A stretch of DNA of 64,000 bases from Tetrahymena elliotti 4EA. Lineage: Eukaryota; Ciliophora; Oligohymenophorea; Hymenostomatida; Tetrahymenidae. A program made the position numbers and the translations under genes. The stretch covers positions 1,559,848 to 1,623,847 of the forward strand of contig JH720299.1 in assembly GCA_000231825.2 (NCBI GenBank), given 5' to 3'. The number at the start of each line of letters is the position of its first letter. The first letter of the stretch is position 1. Shown here piece after piece: positions 25,150 to 36,796 of the stretch. The notes beneath the pieces were generated by a model. The model was not told where the DNA came from. It searched no databases and saw nothing but the letters and a program-made list of their open reading frames with translations.

Positions 25150-27850
25150 AAAATTTAAAAATAACTGATAGTTGCCATTTCTTTAAAAATAATCAATACA
25201 ATCCCTTAACAACCAGTCTTTTTCCTTTTGCTAGCCTTGATCTTAATCTTAATATTTACTCATCCTCTTCACTTTTACCAAAGTTACTTTTAAAAAATAA
25301 TAAAAATAAGTAATATTCTAAAGAAATAGAAAAACATAAAAATTTGAACAAAAAGGAAAAAAACAAACATAAATTAATGAATAAACAAGCATAAAAAATA
25401 TCAAATAAATCAAAACCAATTCCTTCCTTATTATTATTGAAAAACTATTTTTACTAGAGGTTAAGAAACAGCTTTTAGAGATTTGAGCATTTTGCTAAGC
25501 CAGATCCTAATTCTTATGTCTCAATTTCACCTATATTATTCTCACTTTTAAAAATTATAAAAGCTCATTAATTAATTAATGTCTTTATATTCTTTCCAAA
25601 ATGTATAATTCATATTGGAAAGCCATTTTTACTAGAGTTTAAGAGTCAAATTTTAGAGATTAGAGCATTTTGCTAAATCAGAAAAAGAAATATTGAATAA
25701 AGAAATATTTCAAAGAGTTAGAAAAAACATAAAAATTTGAATTGAATATGAAAAAAATAAAGAAAAATTAATGAATGAGCAAGTGAGCCAAACAAATATC
25801 AATTAACCCAACATAAATTAACTAATATCTTTTTTATTCATTCAAAAATATGTTATTAATAATATTGAGACAATATTTTTACACTAGGTTAAGACTCAAA
25901 GTTTAGAGATTAGAAAGTTTTTTTAACTCTTATGCAAATCCTTATGTACCCATACCAATATTATTACCGCTTTTAAAATATAATAAAAATAAATATTTAA
26001 AAGTGCGATTAAAACATAAAAATTTAAATTAAATAAGAAAATAATAAATAAAAATTAATGAATGAGCAAGTGAGCCAAACAAATATCAAATAATCCAACA
26101 CAAATTAGTAAGCTAGTTATTTAGTTGCTCATAAATTAATTAATATCTTTTTTATTCATTCCAAAATATGTGATGAATATTGAGACACTATTTTTACGCT
26201 AGGTTAAGACTCAAACTTTAGAGATTAGAAAGTTTTGTTAACTCAGATACAAATTTTTATATATCCATGTCATCAATATAACACCACCTTTTAAAGAATT
26301 AAAAAAATAAAGATAGAAATATTAAAGGAATGGTAAAAGCATATAAATTTTAATTAAACATGAAAACTGCATAAAAATTAATTTATGAGTGAGTAAGTGA
26401 GCTAAAATAATAGCAATTAAACTTATCATACATATTAATCTATCAATAACCCATAAATTAATTAAAGTCTTTTTCATTCATTCCAATTTTCATAACTAAT
26501 ATTGAAACACTATTTTTACGAGAGATCAAGAGTCAAAATTTAGAGATTAGAGCATTTTGCTAACTCACACCCTAATCCTTATGCCCCCCCACCAACATTA
26601 TTATTCTTACTTTAAAAATTATTAAAATAGATATTAAATAATGAAACATTTAAAAGAGTAATAAAAAATATTTATATTTGAATTAAATATGTCAACAACT
26701 AATAAAAATTAATGAATGAGCAAGCCAGACAGGGCGGATAAATATAATGGAATTCAACACATAATTTAATTAATGTTTTTTATATCCACCCCAAAAAGTA
26801 TAATTAATATTGAAACACTATTTTTACCCAAGGTTAAGACTCAAATTTTAGAGATAAGAAAGTTTTGATAACTCAGATCTTAATTTTTAAGTCCCTATTT
26901 CGCTAATATTATTCTTACTTTTAAAAATAAAAAAATAAATATTCAATAGAGAAGTATTTAAAAGTATGATAAAAACATAAACATTTTAATTAAATATGAA
27001 AACAAATAAATAAAAATTAATGAATGAGCTGTTCAACAAATATCAAGCAAACTAATCACCCATATTTGTCAGTCACTCATAATTAATTAAAGTATTTTTT
27101 ATTCATCCAAATATTCATAATTAATATTGAAATACTATTTTACTTGAAATCAAGAGTCAAAATTTAGAGATTAGAGCATTTTGCTAAATCAGATCCTAAT
27201 TCTTATATACCCATATCACCAAAGCGATTCTCACTTTTAAAAAGTAAAAAAAATAAATTTTGAATAGAATAATAGTTAAAAGAATGATAAAAAAATATTC
27301 ATTTCTATTTAATATGAAAGAAAAAAAAAAATTAATAAATTATCCAGCCAAACAAATATCAATAAATAACCCATATTAATCATCTGTCAATCACTCATTA
27401 TTTATTAAAGTATTTTTATTAATTTCAAAATGACTAATTAATATTGAAATACTATTTTTACTTGAGGAAAAGAGCCAAATTTTAAAGAACAGAGCATTTT
27501 GCTAACTTTGATACAATTTTTTAAGTCCCAAACTAACCAATATTATTCTTACTTTTAAAAAATGATAAAAAAAAATAACCAAAAGAAATACTTCAAATAA
27601 TGATAAAAAAAACCTAAAAATTTTAATTAAATATGAAAACAACAAATAAAAAGTTATGAATAAACAGCTAAAAAAATATCAAGTAAACCAAACTAAATTA
27701 ATCACTCAGTAAGTCAGTCAGTATCTCATAAATTTAATTAGTTGTTTATTAAATGAGAATAATGAATACTGAAAGGCTCTTTTTACCAAAGGTTATAAAT
27801 TTTAGAGATTTTATTGTTTTAAAGAAAATTAATAATTTTACCTTAAATAG
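25150..27850. repeat. Tandem array A of a degenerate ~315-bp repeat
   Basis: The landmark ATTAGAGCATTTTGCTAA or its variant recurs at about 25487, 25665, 25914, 26228, 26552, 26859, 27176, 27494 and 27811. From the third copy on, spacing is 309-322 bp. Other landmarks recur in fixed order: AATGAATGAGCAAG, a TTTTTATTCATTC block, AATATTGAAACACTATTTTT, GGTTAAGACTCAAA, then a TCC(C)/CACCAATATTATTC block. No frame stays conserved between units, so it looks like non-coding satellite DNA. The first two units are truncated or divergent. Confidence 0.85.
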
Positions 27851-28819
27851 ATAACAAGATTTGAGTAAGAAGTTAAATCGGAGCTTAGTAACTTTAAATA
27901 GATAAAAATTGTAATATAGTTATATCTCGAAAGAAATTGCCTGCCATACATCAAGTAGTCTGTCAAAATATTTTATATTTTTCTCTGACATTTATTTTTT
28001 TTAATTTGTTGCTCTATTAAATTGAATATTAATTAACTAATAAATGATCAGACAAATTAGATTAACTTATACAAAATAAAAAAAAACATATTGAATTAAT
28101 CTTACTATTGTTATTTGCAATTTTAGATAACAGTAAAATGAACTTTAATTGTTTATTTGATTGTTAAATATTTTATATTAATTAAAATTTCTTTTATTTT
28201 CTAAAAATTTATGGTTTACTTTTTTAGTTGCTATGAGATTTACTTTAATCATATCTACACCTACAGAATGGGTTTATTAATTTTAAAGATTTATTTTAAA
28301 ACTTTAGCGATTGAATTCTTATGAAAATTACTCAAATTCAATTACCAAATTTGAAAAGATAATAAACAATATTAATTTAGTTAGTATCAAAAGAAAATTA
28401 TCCAAAAAACCTTCCTTATGAGATAACCTTTAAAGAATTTTGGGTTTATTCTAAAATAAAGTGTAATTTAAGTTTTGTAGATAAATTCTAATCTCTTAAG
28501 TTAAAAAAAATTTTACAAAAATAGTTTGAATGACTTTATGGTTTTGGGAAAATTAAAAAATTACTTTACTGTAATAATGAATTAACAATATTAGTTTTCA
28601 TATATATTACTTGATTTTCTAAACAAGAAATAATAAATCAAGTTATGTTAAATTAAATAAAAATAGTTAAACATTTTAGAAATCTGTTGAAGATAGATAA
28701 ATAAATAGTTTTTATAATTAGAAAAAGCATGCATATTTCTTTGTTTTTAGTTTCATAATTAAGTGTAAAATAATATAATTGCAATTTTTCAAACAACAAT
28801 TTAAAAATAAGCGATATCT
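27851..28819. other. spacer between the two satellite arrays
   Basis: Non-repetitive AT-rich DNA. Its first ~100 bp (ACTTTAAATAGATAAAAATT near 27890) is similar to the sequence following array B (near 30700), suggesting both arrays and their right flank were duplicated together. Confidence 0.6.
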
Positions 28820-30650
28820 ATCTCTCTGTCTTCGTTAAAAGCAATCAATCACTTTCATCTTAGATTGACTAGTCTTTTTGCTTTAAGAATTTTTGATCTT
28901 AATTCAAAAGAGAACCTTTTATTATTAAAAAATAAACTTTTAAAATTTTATAAAAAGAAATATTTAATCAAGAAATTGTTAAAAGAATATCAAAACTGAA
29001 AAATGTGTGAGTAAATAAAGCTAATATCAAGTAAATCAACCCAAATTAGCCAGTGAATCCACATAAATTAAAGTCTTTTTTATTCACTCAAAAATGCATA
29101 ATTAACATTGAAACACATTTTTACTCAAAGTAAATAATCAAATTATAGAGTTTAGAGCATTTTGCTAACTCCTATCCTAATTTTTAAGCCCCCATTTTAC
29201 TAATACCATTAAGGCTATTAAAAAATAATAAAAATAAATTAATAAACAAATATTTAAAAAAAATAAAAATTTGAATAAAATGAAAACAATAAATAAAAAT
29301 TAATGAATGAGCAAGCAAGTGAGCCAAACTAATATTAAGTAACAAACCAAAATTATTAGATAAGCCTCTCACATATAAATTAAAGTCTTTTTTACTCATT
29401 CCAAAACAGATTATTCATATTGAAACTCTAATTTTACGCTAGAGTAAGAGCCAAAGTTTAGAGGTTAGAATATTTTGCTAACTAAGATCCTAATCCTTAG
29501 ACACCCATATCACCAATGCAATTCTTGCTTTTAAAAAATAATTAAAATAAATATTGAATTTAGAAATATTGTTTGAATTAAATTTGAAGACAACAAATAA
29601 AAATTATATAATGAGAGACCCTTAAATCAACCTAAATTAGCCAATCAATCAGTCTGTCACTTGCACTTAAATTTTATTCACTCAAAAATACATAATTCAT
29701 ATTGAAACACTATTTTTACTGGAGGTAGAGACTCAAAGTTTAGATTTTTGAGCATTTTACTAGCCCTGCTCCTAAATTTTAAGCTCCCACTTCACCAATA
29801 TCATTAAACCTTAATAGCATAAAAAGAAATATTTAAAAGAATGAGAAAACCATAAAAATATTTGAAATTAAATATGAAAACAACAAATCAAAATTAATGA
29901 ACAAGTTAGTTAGTGAGTGAGCCAAGCTAATATCAAATAAACCAATTCAAATTAGTAAATGAGTTAGCACTCACACATAAATTAAGGTATTTTTTATTCA
30001 TTCAAAAATGCTTAACTAATATTGAAACACAGTTTTTACTATAGGTTAAGACTTACTATTTTGAGATTAGAGCATTTAGCTAATCCAACTCCTAATTCTT
30101 ATGCCCCGATTTCTCCAATATTATTCTTCCTTTTAGATAATAGTAAAAATAAATATTTAAAATTATGAAAAAAACATAAAAATTTTAATTAATTAAATAT
30201 AAAAACTAATTAATGAGTGAATGAGCCTAGCTCATATCAAATAAACCAACTCAAATTAATAAATTATTTAGTCACTCACTCACTACTCACACATAAATTA
30301 AAGTCTTTTTTATTCATTCTAAAATGCATAATTAATATTGATCCACTATTTTTACTCTAGGCTAAGAATTAAAATTTAGAGATTTTAGCATTTTGCTAAC
30401 TCTGATCCTAATTCTTATGCTCCGATTGCATCAATACTATCGTTACTTTTAGATTATTAAAAAAGAAATATTGAATAAAAAAACATTTCAAAAAGTAAGT
30501 AAATCACTTCAAATTAGTCAGTCAGCCAGCCAGTTATTAACTGACAGGCGCACAAATTAAATTATTTGTTTATTAAAAAAGCATAGTTGATATTGAAACA
30601 CTCTTTTTTAATTGAAGTTCAAAAATCAAAGTTTGGTGTTTAAAGAAAAA
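28820..30650. repeat. Tandem array B of the same ~315-bp repeat
   Basis: Same landmarks as array A, with GAGCATTTTGCTAA or variants at about 29157, 29469, 29752, 30072, 30388 and a decayed copy near 30637 (spacing 283-320 bp). The left edge (GACTAGTCTTTTTGCT near 28867, then TTGATCTTAAT) resembles the left edge of array A (CCAGTCTTTTTCCTTTTGCT near 25212, then TTGATCTTAAT). This supports duplication of a whole array rather than independent expansion. Confidence 0.82.
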
Positions 30651-32188
30651 ATAAATAATTTTACTTGAGATCGATTATAAGATGTAAGTAAGTACTTAAT
30701 AACTTTAAATAGATAAAAATTAAAATATATTTATATTTCAAACTAAATAGAAGTACACCAGTTAGATTTTTATATTGTTTAATACCCTATATGAACATTT
30801 ATTTTTTTATTATTTGTTAAGAAAGTAAATTTATTATGAATTAATTAAAAAATTTTTGCTGACTTTTTCTAACACATTTGTAAAAATAAAATTAAATGAA
30901 TTAATCTAATTATCACCATTAAAAATTTAGATAATAGCTAAACAAATTTAGTAGATTGTTTGTAATTAGGTGTTTAAATAATTTAAATAAGAAATCTTAA
31001 TTAAAATTTTAATTTCTGTTGAATTTTAAAATCAATTTCAAAAAGATTATTTTTCAAATAAAAATGAATGAATAAAAGAAAAATAAAAGGATTGAAAGTT
31101 AATCAATCAAAAGCACAATCTGGGAATTCGTTAAAATTAAAAAATCAGAAAATAATTTTTTGTATCAAAATTTATCTAACCAGCATCTAGAAAGGACTAT
31201 TTTCAAATAATTAAATTAATTTATAACCATATAAATGAACTTTATTAAAATTAATACATTTAAAAAATATCTAAAATATGTTAAAAAATTAATTTATCTT
31301 TACATTTTTAATTAAAAAACAATTTTTTATTTGACAAACTTTATGATTTAGAATAAAGTTAAAAGAGTACTATTAATGCTAGTAATTTTAGAGAGAAAGA
31401 AAATGAATTCCAAAATAAAGCATTTCTTAAATTAGTATCCAAAAATTAAAAAAATTTCTCAGTGATTGATTAAGTTTAATCAACCAAAAAGCTTTTATTA
31501 ATTTGTAGAAACAAAAAAAAGATATTTAAAAAGAATGAATAGATGATAGAATTAAAGATATGGAGAAGTTTGCAAAGAGCAAAAACTGTTTTAATAAAGA
31601 AAATTACTTTTGTATTTTTGATTAAGAAAAAGAATATTAAGACTTTTTGGTTGGAGGATTATATTTGCAAATATTTAGAAAGCTTTCTTAAAGTAGATGC
31701 TGAAAAATAAATTAAGAAACAAAAAATGATACAATTGCTATTTGATTAAATAAAAAATGATCAGGTTTTAGATATTTATTTATTTTATTGTTTCTTCTTA
31801 TTTTTTGTTTATTTCTTTTTTTGATACAGATTGATGTATTTATTTATTTATTTAGTTAGTTAGATTAATTGATTGATTGATTGAAAGATTAAGAATACGA
31901 ATGAAAATAAAAAATGATTTAATTAATTTAGAGAGATTAGACATAATTAATATTTGAATAGGTTTGGTTCGTGCATTAAGAAGAAAGGAAGGAATAAAGC
32001 GAATGAGTGAAAGCGGGTTTAGGTCTTAGATAGATGCTTAAAGAATGAATAAAGGGATGAAGAAGATATATATCTTAACATGAAAAAGAGATCAAAAAGG
32101 AAAGCAATAAATAATAAAATTTGTGAACAAAAGTTCAATAATTAAATAAAAATAAAAGAAAAAGAAATATTATACAAATCTTAATATA
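30651..32188. other. intergenic upstream of the cullin gene
   Basis: AT-rich, with a TTTA/GATT simple repeat near 31838-31885. The last ~250 bp is richer in G (AAGAAAGGAAGG near 31982) and purine-rich, the likely 5' leader region of the cullin gene. No other feature seen. Confidence 0.5.
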
Positions 32189-35100
32189 ATGAGTAAAGCA
32201 TAGAGTTCATATAAACCTTTATCTGAAGAAGCCACTAAACAAGTTCTCAACAACGCTAATGAGCTCCTTGATAGAGTCAGAAAAAACTTAAAGACAGGAC
32301 AAGCCATTAAGATTACCAATGAAGAATATTGCAAGCTTTAAAGGTAAATAAAATAAATATTTAGAGGGATTCTCTGCAGTTTTTATTTCTATGATTATAG
32401 ATAGGCATTCAATAAAATTGTCTATTTATCATCTTTGTTAAAGTGGCTAGCTGTCAAAAATTGCGAATAATTTAAATGGTGGATTCAGAATAAAATTAAT
32501 TAGAAGCAAAGGTTTGAGTTCTCTTGCATGAAAATAGATTATGTGTCTTGTCTTTTTAGAATAAGATACATTTGAAAAGATATTTTCTGAAGAGGTAGGT
32601 GATAAACTACCTAACGTTTTCTGATGCCTTTGCTTTGTTTTTAGTTTTTTTCTGATCTGGTTTTTTCAAGAAAAAAAAGACATGCTAAAATTTAGATAGA
32701 AAGATAAACATAAAAAATAACATTTTAATTTAAATAAAAAAAGCGAAATCCGTAACACTGATCAATTCCCCTTGATTGGAGAATGGCACAAGAATTAGAT
32801 TTTAAATTATGTTAGCAGCATTAAGTAGGATTTGGAATCAAAGACCAATGTCCCAGAAGAAGAGTACATCAAGCTTATTTCCAAGCATTACTATGACTTC
32901 TAAATCTTAGTTATGTGGATTTAAAAGTTCTTGATGAGTCACGAAACCTTCTACTTCAAGGCTTAATTGCAAACAACCTGTTTCAAGAAAAGTTTTGAAT
33001 TCTTCCGTGATGAGTATTTCTTAGGTTTAAAGGACAGATTGATTGAAAAGGTCTTCAAGTTCGTTCAAAAAGCAAGATAAAATGTCGATGTCCCCAAGGA
33101 AGAACTCAAAAGAGTTGTTTAGATTTATGATGATCAAGATTTTGGTAATGATATCAGAATTGAAGAAGATAGATAAAGCCACAAATTGCGTGTTGTCAGT
33201 GATTCATCCTCTAACAAATAATCTAAGAATTATGAAGATTTGTTCGAAAAGCCTTATTTAGTAGAGGTAAATATAAATATTTTATTTTCAAATAAATCCT
33301 TATTCTTCTTCTGCTCTCAAATCACACATCCTCGACCAAACACTCAGGAAGCGCTTTCTAATTTAATTAGACATCCTCCTAATTATCTATTTTTTTTTTC
33401 TCATAAAAATATCCAATTTCAATTTGATTCACACCTTAATTCGATCTATTAATCAAATTCCGATCGATTCCCTTTCTCAAATTTTTTATTAGCTTTTGTA
33501 TATTAGAATATAGAAAACCTTGACAAAAAACAAAAAAATTAACTATTACTGTTTTCTATCTGTCTTAGCAAAAATAAAACAAACTATTTGGAAATTAATA
33601 TATCATCAAACAACAAACAAACAAATAAAAATAAATAAATAAATAAATTTATAAAGTGACTAGTAGGTATGAGAAAATGGCTTTTATTTTTAATTTAATT
33701 TAATCTAAAGATTACATGTCTTACAAAAGAATAAATAGCATCTAAAATAGATTGAAAAAAGTAAAGCAAATTAGGAATAGAAAAGAAGAAGATATTATTC
33801 ATAATAAAAGCTACTAAAGAGGAATAATTTTAAGAGAATGAACATTAATAAAGAATTAAATATACATTTATAATGAGAAAGAATGAGTATTAATAAATCA
33901 TTAAATATCAATATAGATTGAAAAGCACTTCTAGAAGTAAGCTTCATTATGGACTGACAAAACCACTCCTGAATATGTTTAAGAAGCCCTTTTAGCTCTT
34001 AGTAAGGAAGAATAATTGTGCTAAGATTACTATCCTCGTTCAATGCCCTAAATCAACACCACCATTAACAATATTATTATTAAGGACCAAGCTCAATACT
34101 TATTAGATCATAGCACTGGTATTGAAAATATGTTAAAGAATGGTAAGGATAATGAAATGAAGGATTTATACAAGCTCCTCTCCAGAGTTAAAGAATCTCT
34201 TGCTTAACTTGGTCAAAAAGTCAGAAGTTATTACCAAAGTTGCATCAGCTAAAAGTGCAAAGATGCCAAGGAAAAAATCTCTACTTTCAAGCCTGATAAA
34301 ACTAAAACTGTCAGAGACTTTACCAGTAAATAAAAAGATTATGATTCATTCAACAATTTTAATTAATTAATCAATTTATTCATAAATAAAGAGGAAACTG
34401 CCATCGAATGGGTCAAGGGTTTAATTGATTTCAAGAACTTCGTTGATAATCAAATCTCCACTCTTTTCTCTAACGATTTGGAATTATAAAAGGCTAGAGA
34501 CAATGCTTTCTAAATTTCTCTCAGAGAATTCAAGGAATCTCCTCATTTCTTATCTCAATACTGTGATGACTTAATGAAACAATGTAACTAATTAATTGTT
34601 TAAAAATATTCTATTGAACTTGAAAATAACAATTTTATTTTAATTGTATAGAATTGACTGATCATGAATCTAATGATAGATAAGTAGAAGTTAATGCTAT
34701 TTTCGATTATATGAATACTTCCAGAGATGAATTCTTACTCCATTATCAATAAGCTTTATGTAGACGTTTGATCGGTTTCACCTCTAAGAGTATGGCTGCT
34801 GAAAAGCAAATTGTTACTAAATTCAAGGTAATTTGTTAATAAATTAGCCTAATTTTTTAATTAAGATGATAATTTTTATAAAAACAGAACTCCGTTGGTG
34901 CTCTTCCTACTTTAAATAGATTATAAAATATGTTAACTGATGTTGAAACCAATGAATAATATAACAAGGAAAAGGTTTAGAACGATATTCTTAAGATTTA
35001 CGTTCTTAACTCTGTTGCTTGGCCTCTTAAGAGAAACGAATTAGAAAAGATTATTTTCCCTTCTACCTTTGCTGGTATCATCGAATAATTCACTAAATAA

Positions 35101-35789
35101 TATAACCAAACCTTCAAGCAAAGAAAGATCTTCTGGTTGTTCAATGAAGGTTCTGCTGAAATTAACTTCACTAGTGCTAACAAGAAGACCTTTGCTGGTA
35201 AGTATATTTTAAGAACTACTTCCTATCAAATGCTTATCTTGATGAAGATGAACGAAAAGGCTAGCATCACCATTCAAGATTTAATGGATTAAACTGGTAT
35301 TAATAAAGACTCCTTTGATAACAATCTTAAATAATTAATTAAACTCAAAATCTTAACCTGTACTGAAGAAGATAAATATACTGAGTCTTCAAATGTTCAA
35401 GTTAATGCCTAATTTGATTTCCCCAAGAAAGTCGTTCCTTGTCTCCCTCGTGCTCCCACCACTGTAATTAATCTTTCTCTTTTAATATTTTATTAACTTA
35501 AATTAATTTAAATTTATAGGGTCCTGGTGCTAACAATCCTAACATTCAAGCTATTGTAGAATAAGAAAGAACTTACATCATAAAGGCTTACTTAGTCAGA
35601 ATCATGAAAGGTAGAAAAGTTATGGCTCACAACGATTTAATTAAAGAATGTGTAGAACTTATTAAAACATGTGCTCGTACATTCGAACCTAGTTTCCCTC
35701 ACATCAGAAAATGCACAGAAAGTTTAATAGAAGAAGAATACATAAAGCGTACTGAAGGTGATTACAATAAATATGAATACATTCCTTGA
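32189..35789 (+). CDS. Cullin (CUL1-like ubiquitin ligase scaffold)
   Basis: Scaffold of cullin-RING E3 ligases: the N-terminus holds the substrate adaptor and the C-terminus binds RBX1. ATG 32189 opens MSKAQSSYKPLSEEATKQVL. A ~400-bp intron leads to FPLIGEWHKNQILNYVSS and the N-terminal cullin repeats. Further exons include DYYPRSMPQINTTINNIIIK, FINKEETAIEWVKGLIDFKN and FLLHYQQALCRRLIGFTSKS (cullin homology domain entry). The winged-helix B domain ends the protein: ERTYIIKAYLVRIMKGRKVM contains the VRIMK neddylation site and the last residues are EEYIKRTEGDYNKYEYIP, close to the usual YxYLA end. At least five introns, including a ~600-bp one at about 33.27-33.91 kb; the terminal exon is 35520-35789. 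Codon use with many C/G-ending codons suggests high expression. Assignment to cullin is firm, CUL1 versus other cullins less so. Confidence 0.92.
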
Positions 35790-36796
35790 AGAAATTTACT
35801 TATTCCTTATGCATTTTACCTAATATATTTACTACATATTTTACATATGTTCATAATAATTCATATCCATCTATTCATCTGACTCTTTTTATTTTATTAA
35901 ATTTTCTCAAGCATTCACACTAATTAGGCACATATTACTATTTTTTATTTTAAAGAATCATTAAATTACTATCTTCTCAAATCTTTTTTCTCAGAAATGT
36001 TTTTAAAGATACAAAAAAGGAATAAATAATACATTAAATGTATAAATAATTAATGAACATCTTTATTCATTCATCTATTCTTAATCCTTGAAGTTATAAA
36101 TAAAGAAGCATAATAGAAGCTGATAATGATATTTTGTTAAAAAAGATTTAGTTTATTTTCGATGAATTCAATTAAATATTAATATATTTTCAATAATTAA
36201 TCTCAAAATATCAAAAATTGTTCCAACACAAATTACATTATTTTTCCAATATTTTCTTATCAAGATCAATATCATAGTAAATATTTTTCATTCAAATTTT
36301 GTAGATTAAAAATTATTTAGTTATTATCTTTATTCTCAATAAAAATAGTTATTCAAAAAAAGATTCTTTTTTGATCAAAAAATTAATTACCCATAAAAAA
36401 AGTAAAACATCAATTTTATATCCTAAAAAATTTTTCTTTCAAAAAATGAAGTACATCTACCCATTTTCCCCACCCCTCCCCCTTAATTTGATCAAATTTA
36501 TTTCATAAAAATTAAATGACATAAATAAATAGAAAATATGTTGGAGAAATAAATAATTATGGGAGAAAAGTTTTGGTAAAATAAAATTATTCTCTTCTTT
36601 AATTAGTTCTGTTTTAAAACAAAATAGAAAATCATTAAATGAATCATATTTAAGAATATATATAAAGATTTGTTTAATTAGAATAATTGAATAAGATTTG
36701 ATATAGATTTTTTAGTTTAAAATTTAAATAATTTTTTATTAAGGAATATTATAAAGTACTTTTGTTATTTTGATTTATCTTATTTTTTACAAAATT
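35790..36796. other. intergenic between convergent genes, with a C-rich patch
   Basis: AT-rich 1-kb spacer between the 3' ends of the cullin and receptor genes. A pyrimidine patch at about 36458-36483 (ACCCATTTTCCCC then ACCCCTCCCCC) stands out in DNA otherwise nearly free of G/C. No RNA gene is recognised. Confidence 0.5.

Noticed and set aside
29184..29399. Minus-strand frame inside satellite array B
   Set aside because: It is not kept in the other repeat units, so the repeat is not coding.
30240..30260. Short match resembling part of the Tetrahymena chromosome breakage motif (AAACCAACTC)
   Set aside because: Only a partial match within the satellite array; the rest of the motif does not follow.
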